A DNA stretch of 64,000 nt, taken from contig OY998175.1 in NCBI GenBank assembly GCA_963921935.1, forward strand, positions 157,850,809 to 157,914,808, given 5' to 3'. Shown here piece by piece: positions 22,870 to 34,935 of this stretch (position 1 is its first letter; the number at the start of each line of letters is the position of its first letter). A model generated the notes under the pieces. That model searched no databases, had not been told where the DNA came from, and worked only from the letters and a program-made list of their open reading frames with translations. The position numbers and the translations under genes were made by a program. Source of the DNA: Galeruca laticollis (taxonomy: Eukaryota; Arthropoda; Insecta; Coleoptera; Chrysomelidae).

Positions 22870-24794
22870 AGTTATTTTTGCGGTATTCCGTGTAAGACGT
22901 GATACGCATAACAATTGCGCCCAGTAGTAGGAGAACAAAGAATAGCGTTTTGATTACAGGATTCACAAGAGTAACTTGTTTTTTGTAGTTTGTAGTGAAT
23001 ACGAGAACAAATGATACACTTGCGTTGAACACGTCGTCTTCCATCTATGCTGCTTAGTGCAACTAAACGGTGTGACGTAGGTATGTTACCGGGTTGTTCA
23101 TTTTGCCGATCCCTTAGTACTGCTTGTGGCCTATTATTTGAATTTGCAACATTTTCTTCCGCTTCCCATTTATGGTTTAAGATCTGATAAGCCATGAGAT
23201 ATTTTAGGATCGTTCTTCAAATATTTCCACCCTAAATATGCGTTAGTTTCTATAATTCCAAGAAATGAAGCGTATATTCTGTGCTTCCAATTATGTGCAA
23301 GCCAACTTTGTTCCAGTGCCAACCCGCCTTGTCACCAATGATGGTGAATATCAATAGACGGATAACATTCATAATATTCTTCTACAAGTATTATTTGCGG
23401 TACCTCAAATGTATATTTTTCATTTTGATCCCTTCTTCGTTTTACATATGGTGAGCCTTCAAGAGTATTTCCACATGTTTCAACAAATGTGTGTGTTTTA
23501 GCATCACGCCAAGCAACCGCCACTATTTCAACGTCATAGATTCTTGTTTTACATGTCACAGTAGCACCGTGTTGTTGAGGACAATTTTCTTTCAAGTATT
23601 TGATTGGGTAATTTCTAGTTGCAACCTTTACCATTCCTAGAAAGTACAAGCCTCGACGGGATAATTCCACAGCTGTTTTTACAGAACCAAACCAGGCATC
23701 ACAGACTAAAATACGTCCAGATCCGTGATAATTTTCAGTCAACCGCAATGATGTTGCTGTTCCAGCACCCAACTACATTTGCCACTTTTCCCAGCCATAG
23801 CATTTTTTCCTTCATTTATTTCTAATCTTATCATTATATTAGTTTGAACCTCGACTATTGTTTTGCACTCACATCTAACACCTTTGGGTTCACGGGCGAT
23901 TTTGATAACAGCTGGTAAGCCCTCTGGATGGTGATTACCTCTTCCATACCAAGAGAACATGGATTCATCAATACAGACTTTATAACCATTTATCAGTATC
24001 CGCAGTGTCTTCAGTGACGAAACAAAAGGCTTGTAGTATACGCTCAAATCTATGGTTTCATGTGCAATCATACTACTAGGTTTTTCATCTGTCAATAAAA
24101 CATTACGTTGTGTATTATAGACATCTTCATAATCAAATTGACTGTCTCGACCCTTACTTCGTGGAATCTGCTCATATTAGTGTTTTTAAATGAATCTCAC
24201 GGTCTCTAGTTAATTCCACAATATAATAAAAGTTATTGAAAATTCTAAAAAATTGACAATTGATGATATTGATTTATCGAAACAATTGTCAATTTTTTAG
24301 AATTTTTAATAACTTTTATTATATTGTGGAATTAACTAGAGACCGTGAGTTTCATTTGAAAACACTAATCTTCATAATCACTTTCGCTTTCAGAAGAAGT
24401 ATTTGATGACTCACTTATAAAGATTTCCTCGGTATTTCTAGAAGTAGAGGGCTTCTGCATACTTCTTGCAGTCATAGAATCGGGCTGGATATTTTTACAA
24501 CAACGAGTACTACATGCTGCAAAAAATTGTCAAATATAGTCGGAACAAATTCTTAGGTTTATCAGTATAATAGGTATTACCTTCAAGAAATCCTAATTCG
24601 ATATTCATTTTTCTTTTATCAACATCCCATAAAACGCAGGCGGTGTTTCCTAATAATCTTTTAATTACACCATAACAATTTGCATTTTTATAATTGCTAC
24701 AGACAATCGATTTACTCCAAGTATTTTCTGCATCGGAATCAAATAATGTGGCTTTTGCAGCCACGCAGTCGCCTATTTTAAAGCTCATCTTCAC
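22870..24794 (-). pseudogene. piggyBac-like transposase, interrupted
   Basis: Reads on the inverse strand. N-terminal region 24794-24510 (FKIGDCVAAKATLFDSDAEN, NYKNANCYGVIKRLLGN, VLWDVDKRKMNIELGFLE), then a Ser/Glu-rich linker ending SESESDYED at 24369, where a foldback insertion splits it. Past the insertion: LINGYKVCIDESMFSWYGRG (first catalytic Asp, near 23965), GRILVCDAWFGSVKTAVELS (second, near 23700), and PQIILVEEYYECYPSIDIH near 23350 (third region). The C-terminal Cys-rich finger is 23060-22872 (CIICSRIHYKLQKTSYSCES, then YHVLHG). A frame change near 23770 and stops show it is dead. Confidence 0.8.
24136..24368. mobile_element. Penelope-derived foldback inserted in piggyBac copy 1
   Basis: A near-perfect palindrome: AGTGTTTTTAAATGAATCTC to ATTGACAATTG on one side, and GATATTGATTTATCGAAACA to TTTCATTTGAAAACACT on the other, preceded by a 40-base unpaired tail (GACTGTCTCGACCCTTACTTC, then GTGGAATCTGCTCATATTAG). 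The arms are the last ~110 bp of the Penelope element at 37535-40975. Flanking duplication TCTTCATAATCA at 24124-24135 and 24369-24380 proves insertion. The right arm keeps the second half of the hammerhead motif (GATATTG...TATCGAAACAATTGTC) but its CTGACGA box has been replaced by TTGATGA. Confidence 0.85.
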
Positions 24795-25020
24795 ACACGT
24801 CTATGCATTCAGGAGACAACCTTCACTCGCTAATAACTTGTTTGTTACTGAACCGATTTTGAAGAAATTTTCATAATAGATAGGCAACTTTTCGCAATGA
24901 TTCTTTTGCACCTATTTCCGTCCTTCTAACAGTACCCATTATATTCGAAATCGTGTAAGAAATTTTACGTCCTACCGGCAGGACGCTCTGTCCTGCCGGC
25001 AGGACGCTTGGACGTTCTAT

Positions 25021-25760
25021 CATTAATGTCCGCAAATGATTGAAAATTGAATAAATCACAAAAATCTAAAATTTCAAAGCTATAAACGGTTGATAAATGA
25101 GAAGTATTGCCTTATTTGAGAAGGCAAAAGGTTCTAAATCCTTTCGATATGATTCTCAGATAAACAATTTTCATTAAATAGAATTTTAGATTTTTGATTG
25201 AATGAAGAATAACAAAAGCACTATTCAAAACTGTTGCATTATATAATTTCTTTAATTTTATAAAGTTGCAGTAGGAATTGAAAATCAGATTTTCTCAAAG
25301 TGTGTTTGGATTTGGTACTTTTCACAATATAAATGGATTTGGCATATTTTGTAACTGAAATCATTGTAAAATTGATCATCTGTCAACATTATTAACTGAT
25401 AGCAAAAACGGATAACTGGAAACAACAAAAATTATATCAGAATATTATCAACTATTTATTTTATTGTTTTTTTCAATATTCTTCTTCCTCTTCAATCTCT
25501 TCTTCCAATTAGTTGTTGTGAACATTCATGTAGTAACGAGCAATCTCTACAGCGTACCCCATTCACATCGTTCTTTTTTCCGCTGGAATGCAATTAGCGA
25601 ATGCAATTATTTGTATATTTTTTTCCAAATTTTTTATTGTCAAGTCCCGCTTCAAAATTGTATGCTCGAATATTGGTTGACCGGAATAGCAGCAATGCTT
25701 CACTAATTTCAAAATGTCCCTTCGTTTTTAAATACTTTGACAAATAGTATGCCAGTTTAA
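25021..25760. other. no gene seen
   Basis: AT-rich with no clear coding similarity. It may include degraded downstream sequence of the DUF7869-type remnant. Confidence 0.35.
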
Positions 25761-26060
25761 TCATTGAAAATATTCATTATTAATATTTAATACACCAATT
25801 TTCATAACAATATCGTCAAACTTATGCGGAAATAATATTGATTCAGCTTTCCGCAGTTGTTTTTCGACTAGACCAATGGATCTGTCAGCTGGCATGTAAG
25901 AATGTCCTCGTACAGGAAAGAACCATTCATCTTGTATTCTATAGTTTGCAGCAATTGTGGTAAATAGTAACAAAACCGAATAATGTTTGTTTTGTGAATC
26001 ACATTTGTCTGAACATATTCTCACATTCTTTACATCAGCCGAAATTATTTTGTACAACAT
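25761..26060 (-). pseudogene. DUF7869-type transposon-derived protein fragment
   Basis: The 99-residue frame contains VRICSDKCDSQNKHYSVLLL, then WFFPVRGHSYMPADRSIGLV and KQLRKAESILFPHKFDDI. The pattern (D-C--QNK, then PV-GHS--P-DR-FG-IEK-LRK) is the one I associate with DUF7869 proteins, abundant repeated genes in insects and other animals, probably with an RNase H-like fold and mobile origin. Both ends of the protein are missing. The name rests on remembered motifs. Biochemical role unknown. Confidence 0.55.
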
Positions 26061-26339
26061 ATTATGGTTTTGTAGTCAATATAGAAGTATATGGTGGAAA
26101 TAGTGAGGAAGTAAAACTAATAAAAATCGATATCTTATAAGGCCATATCTGAATAACTATCATTATTTATACATGGACAATTATTACAACACTTCATCTT
26201 CTCCAACAAAAGACTCACACAACTGGAACTCTTCGTCGCAATAGAAAAAAGATCTACATTTTGTAAGTTATTATGTTACTATCAAGCCAATCTTCAGAAC
26301 GTTTGAAATCTTATATATCAGACCGAAATTTTTGATTGA
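26061..26339. other. no gene seen
   Basis: Spacer without recognised content. Confidence 0.3.
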
Positions 26340-26800
26340 GACAGGAAGAAGCATAGTCTCATCTAACAGTAATTAAGGCAGGAGCACCTCAGGATAGTGT
26401 ACTAGTTCCGGTGCTCTACTTATTGTATATCAGCGACCTACCTAAATTTGATATTGCTGCTGATACTGTCATTCTGGCCGTTGGAATAAAACATGAAGAA
26501 GCTAATGGAAAATTGCAAACATCCATAGATCAGTATAACTGGACTAAAATATGGCGTATCAAGTTGAATGAAGGCAAATCTGCTCATAATAATGTCACCA
26601 ATTGTACTAACACTGCCAAGTATTGGGAAATGAAACTCGACGCAAGATTTCGCTGGAGAGTTCAAGTTAAAAATAAAGGCGAAGCGCTTGAGATAAAATA
26701 CAAAAATATATACTGGATGCTAGGAAGAGACTCCTAGTTGTCCACACAGTACAAACTGCTCCTCTTCAAACAGATATTGGAGCCCGTTTGGACATATGGT
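26340..26800 (+). pseudogene. Jockey-like reverse transcriptase fragment
   Basis: The frame through 26411-26737 gives VIKAGAPQDSVLVPVLYLLY, ISDLPKFD, then DTVILAVGIKHEEANGKLQT, WTKIWRIKLNEGKSAH, NTAKYWEMKLDARFRWRVQV, and KYKNIYWMLGRDS. This follows the Jockey RT from motif B (AGVPQGSVLGPVLY) through the thumb (TAKYLGM-LD--LRW). Motif C, normally FADDTAIL, is reduced to AADTVIL by a small deletion, so the active site is lost. Continues after a stop as LLLFKQILEPVWTYGLDK to about 26810. Confidence 0.75.
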
Positions 26801-26879
26801 TTGGACAAACAGCCTATAATATGTATCCTTACAGACACTATGTTGTATGTTCCGGCTACTTCTTCCGGGCTGAATTGAT

Positions 26880-27510
26880 ATTTGCGACCAAACAGAGGGA
26901 TCACAAAAACAGCATTCTTATTCTCTACTTGGGTTTTTATTTGTGAAAAGCCTTTGACAACAGAAACTACATAGCCAGGCTCAATTGAATTAATTAAACT
27001 ACAATCATTAATTATGAAGCAATCCCAGCACGACCACCAGAATATTTGGATACAAAACTTAAAAATCTACTTGGCATACAGCCTGACATGAACATCACTG
27101 TATGGTGATGCTTATATTCTGAATACATTAATACTCTTTGATTAACTAATATTCTCCATTCTCATGTATGGGGTATAAGCATGGACCTTAAATAAAGAAT
27201 TCACAAATAAACTGGATGCCTTTGAAATGTAAGCATATCGGCGTATCGTAAAAATCTCATGGACTGATAAAATCACCAATGAACAACTGCTTGCGACAAT
27301 GTGCAAAAAAAAGAAATAATCTTCGCAGTTAGAACAAGAAAGTTACAATACATATTTGGCATGGAGAAAGATAATAAACTTCAACATCTGATAATGCAGG
27401 ATGAGATCCATAGGAAACGAAGCATTGGCAGAAAATATTATGGCTAACAAGCCCTCAGAGAGTGGAGATGGCACTTAATGAAGAAAATTATCTTCTGGTG
27501 GTATTTCAGT
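26880..27510 (+). pseudogene. second non-LTR ORF2 fragment (RTE-like C-terminus)
   Basis: A piece at about 26930-26990 reads YL-KAFDNRNYIARLN, like RT motif A. The clear part is 27155-27510: ILMYGV-AWTLNKEFTNKLDAF, AYRRIVKISWTDKITNEQLL, then FAVRTRKLQYIFGMEKDNK, LQHLIMQDEIHRKRSIGRK. This is the common C-terminal block of RTE/BovB-like and related ORF2 proteins (LLYGSE-WTL, YRRILKISW, RKL-YLGHV-R). Several stops and one frameshift. It differs in type from the Jockey piece directly upstream, so two elements abut. Confidence 0.6.
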
Positions 27511-29735
27511 ACTAACTTCCGTAAAATAAATTATAACACGAGTTTTTGGGTAACGTATTTCAATATATTCTCGTAGGGAAAGCCAAAAAATGATTGACAA
27601 ACTATTCCAGAGCACACAACATTTATAAATAAAAATTTTAATTGCTTGTCATTGTACTTTTCTTAATTGGTGATTGCTTTGTTATCAAAAAAGTGATTTG
27701 TGTATTTTTGTCCGACATGTGGTAAACTATTTATCATATACCGTGAAAATTCCAATTTCTAGTTGTCGAATTTGAAAAACTCTACTTGAAATTTCACTTT
27801 TTTTCATTAACTACCTGTTGATTTTCAATACCTTGTCATTTTGTGCGGTAGACACATCAACGCCGCAAAAATTGGTGTCCCACAAATTTATCCGCATTTG
27901 CAACAAATTTCAAAAAAAAAGATGTAGTCTAGACTATTCAAGAACACGGGAAATTGTTATGTCTTTGGACTTTTCCGAACGGAAAATTGATAAAAATCGC
28001 CGATGAAAAGTATGGTAGAATTGTTAAATTGTCAAAGCTCTTCATGAACTGTAAAGTATGTCGTAATTAAACTTCCATGGATCCTGCACTATGAACTATT
28101 TTTTTTATTAATATTACATAACACAGTGAATCTGTGTTGCCAATTAACAATTTATAATTCTTTCTAACAATAACACCCTGTGAGAATAGAGATAAATGTA
28201 TTCTTAGCAGTCATTAATAAATCAAACAACATTTGCATACAAGACTAATTATAAATAATTAAATAAATATTGTTTTGTTATATTAATGATTGTCTACTGG
28301 AAGTGCGCAGAATGTCTGTTGAATACAGTGCCACTCCTTGATGGTGATTCACAATAAATAGTTTTATAGTAGAAACAACATGAGTTGGTATTTGAAAAAA
28401 AATAGCGTAATTACTTATAATTATTGATTACATAAGACAAAGTTATCCGAATTTAAGTAGACCAAGGGATTGTAAAAAGAGAATTGTAATCAAATTTTGT
28501 GAACCACTTCTATTTCACAAAAAATTCCAGTCATTTCATTAATTTGCTATCTATTAATTGGTTTATGTCATGAAATTGATAAGTCAGTAATAACAAGAAA
28601 TGGACAGTGGAAGAAGTACAAGGATATTTCAAAATTTCAATTCGCAAATAAAGTTATATTTATAAATAAATAACTCTACATAGTACTTATATGAAAATCT
28701 ATTGGAAACTAAGTAAGAAAGTAAAAGCAATAATAAAAAATTTAATGAACAAAACAAAGTGGTTTTAAAAGAAGAAGAAGTCATAAGGATACTAGTAAAA
28801 AACTGAGAAATCAAAACAACAAGCAATAAAGGGAAATGTTTATTTCATTAACACATTAAGGCGCAAATTATTTTTCTTGGAAAAAACTTAGTTCTTTCTA
28901 CATATATTTATTCGTCATGCCAACCTAAATATAATATAATTAATTAATTGTAAAAAGGCCACCAGGTGCCGTCAGTTGAGGACACTGGGCTATGTGATCT
29001 GTAATACATGGTTCACTCAATTTGAAACTTTTATTGATACATTTATCATTTGCAAATTATCTTGCGCTAAAATAGTAATGTTAATTTTTAATTATAACTA
29101 GCTGAGCCCAGAAGACGTTGTCCTGCCAAACATTGGTCACTGTTTGTTTTATTTAAAGCTACTCACTGTTACAAATACTATTTGTTATCATCGATGTTAT
29201 TATTCAATGTTTATTGACAGATGAAGCGCTTGAGGATAACAATATGTCCCCCTAATGTGGAATCATATGAAAACTTTTTAATTTTAGGAAAAATAGTTAC
29301 TCTTCATAAGAAGTTCAGCATTATCTAAAGCCTAGAATACAGTCATCAAATATCAAATTTTTTAGTCGTATACGAGGTTTGTCAATAAATATGAGTTTTA
29401 CTCAAGAGTAAAGTACCTTTAAATTTGACAATAACGAATTGTTACTAAAAAAAGTTGATCAGAATTAAAAACTACGTTTAAGTATGCAAGTACATCCATT
29501 CAAATTGAGGTTTCAGATTATTTTATTTTTCACTAATATTTCTATTTTGAACATTTATCTCTTGTGATTACGAAACACATGATAACTTTTAAGCTTTTCG
29601 ATGTCTTCTAATAAATTTGCAATTAAAACGCGTAGTAAGTGCATATTCATTTATTTTGCAAATAATAGAATACATTCAAATATTAAGTTATACCTAAAAC
29701 TAACATCATATTAATATTAGAAACAAACAAATTTA
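27511..29735. other. AT-rich, no gene seen
   Basis: About 2.2 kb without recognisable coding or repeat content. Frames such as 27818-28006 and 28629-28826 resemble nothing I know. Confidence 0.4.
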
Positions 29736-29737
29736 AT

Positions 29738-30640
29738 TTTCACTCATACTAATGCGTCGACATATCCACCCTCTAGTTCAATACACTTAATCTTTCTATT
29801 GAAAAATTCACGCAATACATTCCTTATAATTTGTGGAGAAATGTCTTTATATGTTTCTAAAATTATCTCCTTCAAGTGGTCAATATCTTGAAACGGCGCT
29901 TTCTGGGTAAACTTTTTGTTTCAGGTAACCCCATAAAAAAGAATCAAGTAGGGTTAGGTCAGGGGATCTATCAGGCGAAAAGAGATCAGAATATCTGTTA
30001 ATAACTTTTCCATGAAACAAATTTTCAAGATGGTTCCTAACATTTATTTTAATAAGGCATGCGGGATCGTCTTGTTGGTATCAAATACATTGACGTTGTA
30101 TTAAGGGTAGTTCGTCCATGAATTCATTGATATCAGTTTGTAAAAACTGGAAATAACGTTCGGATTTCATAGATTCGCGTAAAAAAGTCCTATTAATTTG
30201 TTATTATAAATGGCACACCACACGTTCGCCTTAAACGAATATTGGTCATGAGACTTTATTACAAAATTGGGATTTTCCTCAGACCACCAGCGACAATATT
30301 GCGACGAGATAGTTCCATTTGATGAAAATGTCATCTCATCGGAAAAAATTATAAGCCTCGTAAAAAAAGGGTACTTCTCTAACTCTCCTTGGACGAGAGT
30401 GGAAAAATTGAAGCGCCTATCATCATCCCTTTCTTTTAATGTGTGTACGATCTTTGGTTTATATAGTTTGTACTTATTTAGTTTTACAATTCTTGTCACT
30501 GTATTTTTACTTACATTATGTTATAACAACGACTTTTGCGCAATGACAATTTTGGATATGCTACAACAGCCAGCATAGCATTAAACTGCGTATTCTCATC
30601 AGCAACCAGTTGTCGACGTTTACCAATAAAATTGTTTTTA
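29738..30640 (-). pseudogene. mariner-like transposase, decayed but nearly complete
   Basis: Inverse strand. N-terminal helix-turn-helix region (ADENTQFNAMLAVVAYPKLS near 30600, NVSKNTVTRIVKLNKYKLY near 30500), then frame 30499-30167 with FSDEMTFSSNGTISSQYCRW (first catalytic Asp near 30338) and SFKANVWCAIYNNKLIGLF. Continuing: YFQFLQTDINEFMDELPLIQ, YQQDDPA (second Asp near 30071), RSPDLTLLDSFLWGYLKQK (third acidic residue, Asp, near 29944), then a C-terminus broken by stops. Order and motifs match insect mariner-like DDxD transposases. The second and third residues are somewhat more widely spaced than usual because of an insertion. Confidence 0.75.
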
Positions 30641-30787
30641 ATACTTCCAGTTACAGTTGATTGGGTTATATTACTTTTCCGCCCAACCTATCTAACATGC
30701 GAGAAAAGTATTGGTTTAACGTTTTTCATCAAGAACAATATGAAAAAACCGTTTTCATGAAAAGAATCCTGTGTGTATGTCGTCGTC

Positions 30788-30870
30788 AACCACTTTTCGT
30801 TACATGTCTTGTTAGCACGATACAGCCTCCGAAGTGCAACAAGTCACCAATTTTATTATTTCCCCATACG
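30788..30870 (+). repeat. repeat family A, leading fragment
   Basis: TTTCGTTACATGTCTTGTTA, then GCACGATACAGCCTCCGAAG and CAACAAGTCACCAATTTTAT match 6838-6900 almost base for base. Only the leading part of the family is present; the tandem array is absent. Confidence 0.75.
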
Positions 30871-30948
30871 CTATAATAAAATTGTCGCAACCAACGTGTG
30901 GCGTACAAAAATTATTATTATGCAAAATATATTGTAATGAATCATACC

Positions 30949-30952
<4 letters not shown>

Positions 30953-31038
<86 letters not shown>
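30953..31038 (+). repeat. (TA)n microsatellite
   Basis: About 85 bases of TA with one TGTG interruption. The YIYIYI reading frames here on both strands are artefacts. Confidence 0.95.
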
Positions 31039-31041
<3 letters not shown>

Positions 31042-33409
31042 GCGAAATATGGCTACGGGGAAAATAAACCAATAGGACTGCATGAATAATACTAATATCC
31101 AATAAAATCAATAAACAATTCTCATGACGACATGCTATCTGAATGTATATGATTTCAATATATCAATAAATAAACCAACTCACACATTATATACGTTTAA
31201 GAGTGATTTGTGAGACGTCTATTTTATTTGGAAAAGAATATAAAACATTACGAGTAAATTTCCATAATTATATTTCTGATATGTATTTTTAATAAACCCT
31301 GTATATAACAATATGAATTCCCGAAACAAATTTTCATAATTATACTTTTCCAATTATTGTTATTTTTCGATGAACCCTGTATATTGTAAAACTTTTCGAA
31401 CAATTTGTAAGATAATGTAAAATTAAAAATATTTGATACACAAATTGACGTTTTTCTATAGTTCGATAAGTGTAGTTAAGAGTGATAACAGTGCGGTTTC
31501 GAGAACTAATAGAACGCGGCTGAAATATCGAAATGAACATAACATTGGATAGTTTGATTTGAGGAAGAACATTTATTTATCTTAACAACAATGAAACAAT
31601 GAATCAAAATTTAAAAAGTTAAACGTTGTTGATTGTTGGCTTGGAGAAAAGCGTCGCGTGTGTAAAACGCAATGGCCACGAAACATTATTCTTTTCAATA
31701 ATTATGAATTTCAAGTAAAATAATTACAATAACGTTAATAAAACCTCAATAAAGTCTCAAGTAACATAAGTGAAAGTAAATAAAGTAATAATATCACACG
31801 TTTTAAAGAATATAAGTGTAAAAAACGACAATAAAATTCAGTGTTTAACTCCGAGAATTTGGTAAACCAGAATAATTTTTCTTTTTAAACAATTTGCTGA
31901 CCATCATCCTTCTACTGATATTAATGTGAAACAATTCAAGAGAACAACTCGCATTTTATTGTTTTCCGATCCTGGGTAGAATATTTATTCTATCACAACT
32001 ACGAACGATTTTCATATAATCTCGTGAGTCGATAAAGAAACCAACAGAGAACTCTTACCCTTGATGTGCATATAAATCTTTTCTGAAACGATTATTAAAA
32101 TGACCTTTCTAAATATTAGGTTAGGGATAATAATATTACTGAGATTACATACTTATATAGTTATCTACTAGATATATCAGCTAATCAATCTCCACTAAAT
32201 TACGAACATCACACACTCAATAAAATCAATAAATTATCACTTACCAAATTTTTATCATTTTAATAACCAAATACATTTTGGACACATTACACATTGTTTT
32301 CACATCATTCATTTTTATAATTCATAGCACGAAGCGGACGAGATATTGAATGAGTAGAGTTAGGATTGATACGGTAACATGATCATGGTTCCGACAAAAA
32401 CTCAAAGACGCAAATCGCGCAGAAGGCATCCGCGATAGTGGGTGTAGGCTTCTGCATGGATCACTGCTCACATAACCAGGTTCTGTAAAACTCCGAACAA
32501 CTTTTCTCTGTGGGGGGTAGCATCAGCGCAAGAAATTGTGCTATGATATACCTCTCATAAAATAAACTATTAACTTAAAAACCAACGTCAGCCATGTTGC
32601 CATCTCAAAATCTAATTTCCCTCGTCTCAATTTTGAAACCCTGTTTTTTTAGCTACTTTTCAGGGATAGCTGAGCCGAAAGATTCTGGGAGTAAAAACTA
32701 TAATAGGGACAAAGTTATTACATCAACACCACAATAAATGGATGATGCTCACTGAGTAAGGAGCCATATACACCAAGAGACACACGCAAATAGACTAGAA
32801 ATCGCCAGTCCACCGGCTTTCACTGTATTTCACACATGTATTTTTAGCTATTTGTAAATCAGGGCACCAAATACTAATAAACGCATTTTTAATAATAATA
32901 ATAATGATCATGTTTCCAAAATATTAAGATGTACATATTTTTTCATTGAATTTTACTTGTGATAAAACTTAAAAATACAATTTCATAGTAAGAACTATAT
33001 TTAAATAATACAAAGTTTTTTCACATGTTTGTTATGAGAGTTGAATAATATTAATAATATTTCACAATTTCATCGTAAAATATTGACAACTTCTTGTGTA
33101 TTTTTCTAGTATCTCTACCTATAGGTTTCCTGTTGCTGACGAGCGTTTAGTGCCGAACACATCCCTGAGGTATTATTAATGAAGAATAAAAAAAATTTGA
33201 GCAACACAAAGACATTGAATTGAATTGGTATTCATTTATGACCATACCCATTCTGGCACCCATAATTTCCATAATAAATAATAAACTAACTATGACTAAA
33301 ATTGACTTGCTTTAAACTAAATTTCGTTATATTTTTCAACAATTATACAGTTTATTGAGTTGTATGTATTAATTGGCTCTCCCTTAAAAGGAAATCCAAT
33401 AAAAATAAA
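31039..33409. other. AT-rich, no gene seen
   Basis: About 2.4 kb without recognised genes. Two copies of an AACCCTGTATAT phrase (near 31296 and 31373), each followed or preceded by AATTTTCATAATTAT-like sequence, suggest a short tandem repeat or old transposon ends. 32330-32560 is of more balanced composition but gives no recognisable protein. Confidence 0.4.
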
Positions 33410-33445
33410 ATTTCTGAAGAGTCAATTTGGTTCATAGAGCTACAC

Positions 33446-33541
<96 letters not shown>

Positions 33542-33577
33542 GTGTAGCTCTATGAACCAAATTGACTCTTCAGAAAT
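33410..33577. repeat. palindrome with (AT)n loop
   Basis: Left arm 33410-33449 (TTTCTGAAGAGTCAATTTGG, then TTCATAGAGCTACACTAAAT) is repeated as a perfect reverse complement at about 33538-33577. The ~88-bp loop is nearly pure AT. Can form a long cruciform. Could be a small foldback or MITE that captured or grew a microsatellite, or an assembly artefact at a microsatellite. Confidence 0.85.
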
Positions 33578-33683
33578 ATGGAAATGTTTTTCCACAATTT
33601 TTTATTCCTTGCTTTTCATTCCCAGTTGTGTACTTTCAGTGCTTCTGAATCTTTCTCAACTTCATTTCTCCATCTCGTTTTCG

Positions 33684-34010
33684 CTATACCTCCCCTTTCC
33701 TTCTACGTATTAACCTGCTCATCACTAATTTAGGTATTCTTACTTCTGGCATTCTCTCGACATGTCCAAACCATTTCATTATTTGACCTTTTATAATTCC
33801 TATTATAATTGCTTCGCTATCCAGTTCTTTTAATTCTTCATTGTTTCTTCTAATATATTTATTATCGACTCTTTTTCTGCTAAATATCTTTCTCAGAATC
33901 TTCCTCTCCCAAACTTCTAATCCAGTTTGCGCAGTTTTCCTTAGCACCCATGTTTCACCTCCATATGTGACTGCCAATTTCTTTTTCTTTTGCCTTCACG
34001 TTTAACTTTT
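33684..34010 (-). pseudogene. non-LTR ORF2 C-terminal fragment
   Basis: The 97-residue inverse frame (33977-33684) reads AVTYGGETWVLRKTAQTGLE, VWERKILRKIFSRKRVDNKY, RRNNEELKELD, IKGQIMKWFGHVERMPEVRI. This is the post-RT region shared by many insect non-LTR ORF2 proteins (YG-E-W-L, L-V-ERKILRKI-G, R-N-EL, W-GHV-RM). The RT itself is absent. One clean frame of this length suggests a fairly young or lightly mutated remnant. Confidence 0.75.
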
Positions 34011-34596
34011 GAATTTCCAGCAAGTCAACCGCCGTTACTAGCCCCGCCCCTTTCCTTATTTTTCGAAAGTGTTATAAAAGTAGCGTACGAATTTTTTAAA
34101 CATAATTTTTTTATTAAACCAGAACGAATTTGATAAAATTAAAGGTGTATTTGGACTTATTTTTAACTATATTTCCAAGTCTGTTATTATTTTTATGAAT
34201 GCTATTTGGTAAAAAAGTAAGCTCGCTTTAGACAGTTTTGTACAGGAATTCCTATGTCGCAGTATTATGAGACAAACAGATGCATATAATATATATATGA
34301 CTTTCCTTTCCATTGCTCCTGCGTGTCTCTTGTGGGGGTTGCGTAGAAAATCTAAAAGGTGTTAAATCTTCCTATGGATCCGGACAATAACTTCTCCAAG
34401 GTTCATCCAAATCGGTCAAACAGTTTAGGAATGCATAAAGGATTCCTCTGATCAAATCTAATATCATCAAAACACTTTTGTTCTGAATGGGGGAAACTTG
34501 TTGTTCTACCATGTCCGACTTTTATTCCATGTCCAAGTTATAAAAAAAGAGACAGCAATAGTTCTTTGGAAATAATTAATCGTTATGGAGTTCCAG
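34011..34596. other. no gene seen
   Basis: No recognised content. Confidence 0.35.
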
Positions 34597-34935
34597 CTAT
34601 GTACTTGCCTGAGAAAAGATGTGAATATATAATATCCTATAGGTATGATATTTTAGTAAATAGGCTAGTGTACCATTTTTTCTCTCTAATGGTTCTATTT
34701 TCTCTTTAGTGTGTTGTCCGCTCACTTGGGTATTTAGTTCACAAGTGGCAATTTTAGCGTCATCAGTCTTCTCCTTATCTTCTATTTTATCAATTTCAAT
34801 GCCTGACACAATCGGTAAGAATAATTCTTCATAGTCAAAATTTTCTTCGTCTGTTAGTTCATCAACTTCAGGGAGTGAAGCCACTATATTCGCCTCACTT
34901 TCTTCGGAAAAAGTATTACTGTCCTCAAGCGAGGA
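34597..34935 (-). pseudogene. acidic fragment, possibly piggyBac N-terminus
   Basis: The inverse frame from 34884, extendable upstream to about 34935, reads EDSNTFSEESEANI, ASLPEVDELTDEENFDYEEL. LPEVDELTDEE-F resembles the acidic N-terminal region of insect piggyBac-like transposases, but no catalytic block follows. The match is one short low-complexity motif, so an unrelated acidic protein is possible. Confidence 0.35.

Larger units (their letters stand above)
22485..25015 (-). mobile_element. piggyBac-like element, copy 1 (different lineage from 57635)
   Basis: An inverse-strand piggyBac transposase (24794-22870) lies between two clusters of GTCCT/AGGAC hairpins: 22487-22595 (TCTGTCCTGGCGGAAGC, CTTCCGGAAGGACAG, GTCCTTCCAGTAGGACGC) and 24967-25014 (GTCCTACCGGCAGGACGC, TCTGTCCTGCCGGCAGGACG). 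These probably are subterminal repeats of the element. TTAA target sites at exact ends were not resolved. A Penelope-derived foldback is inserted at 24136-24368. Confidence 0.6.
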
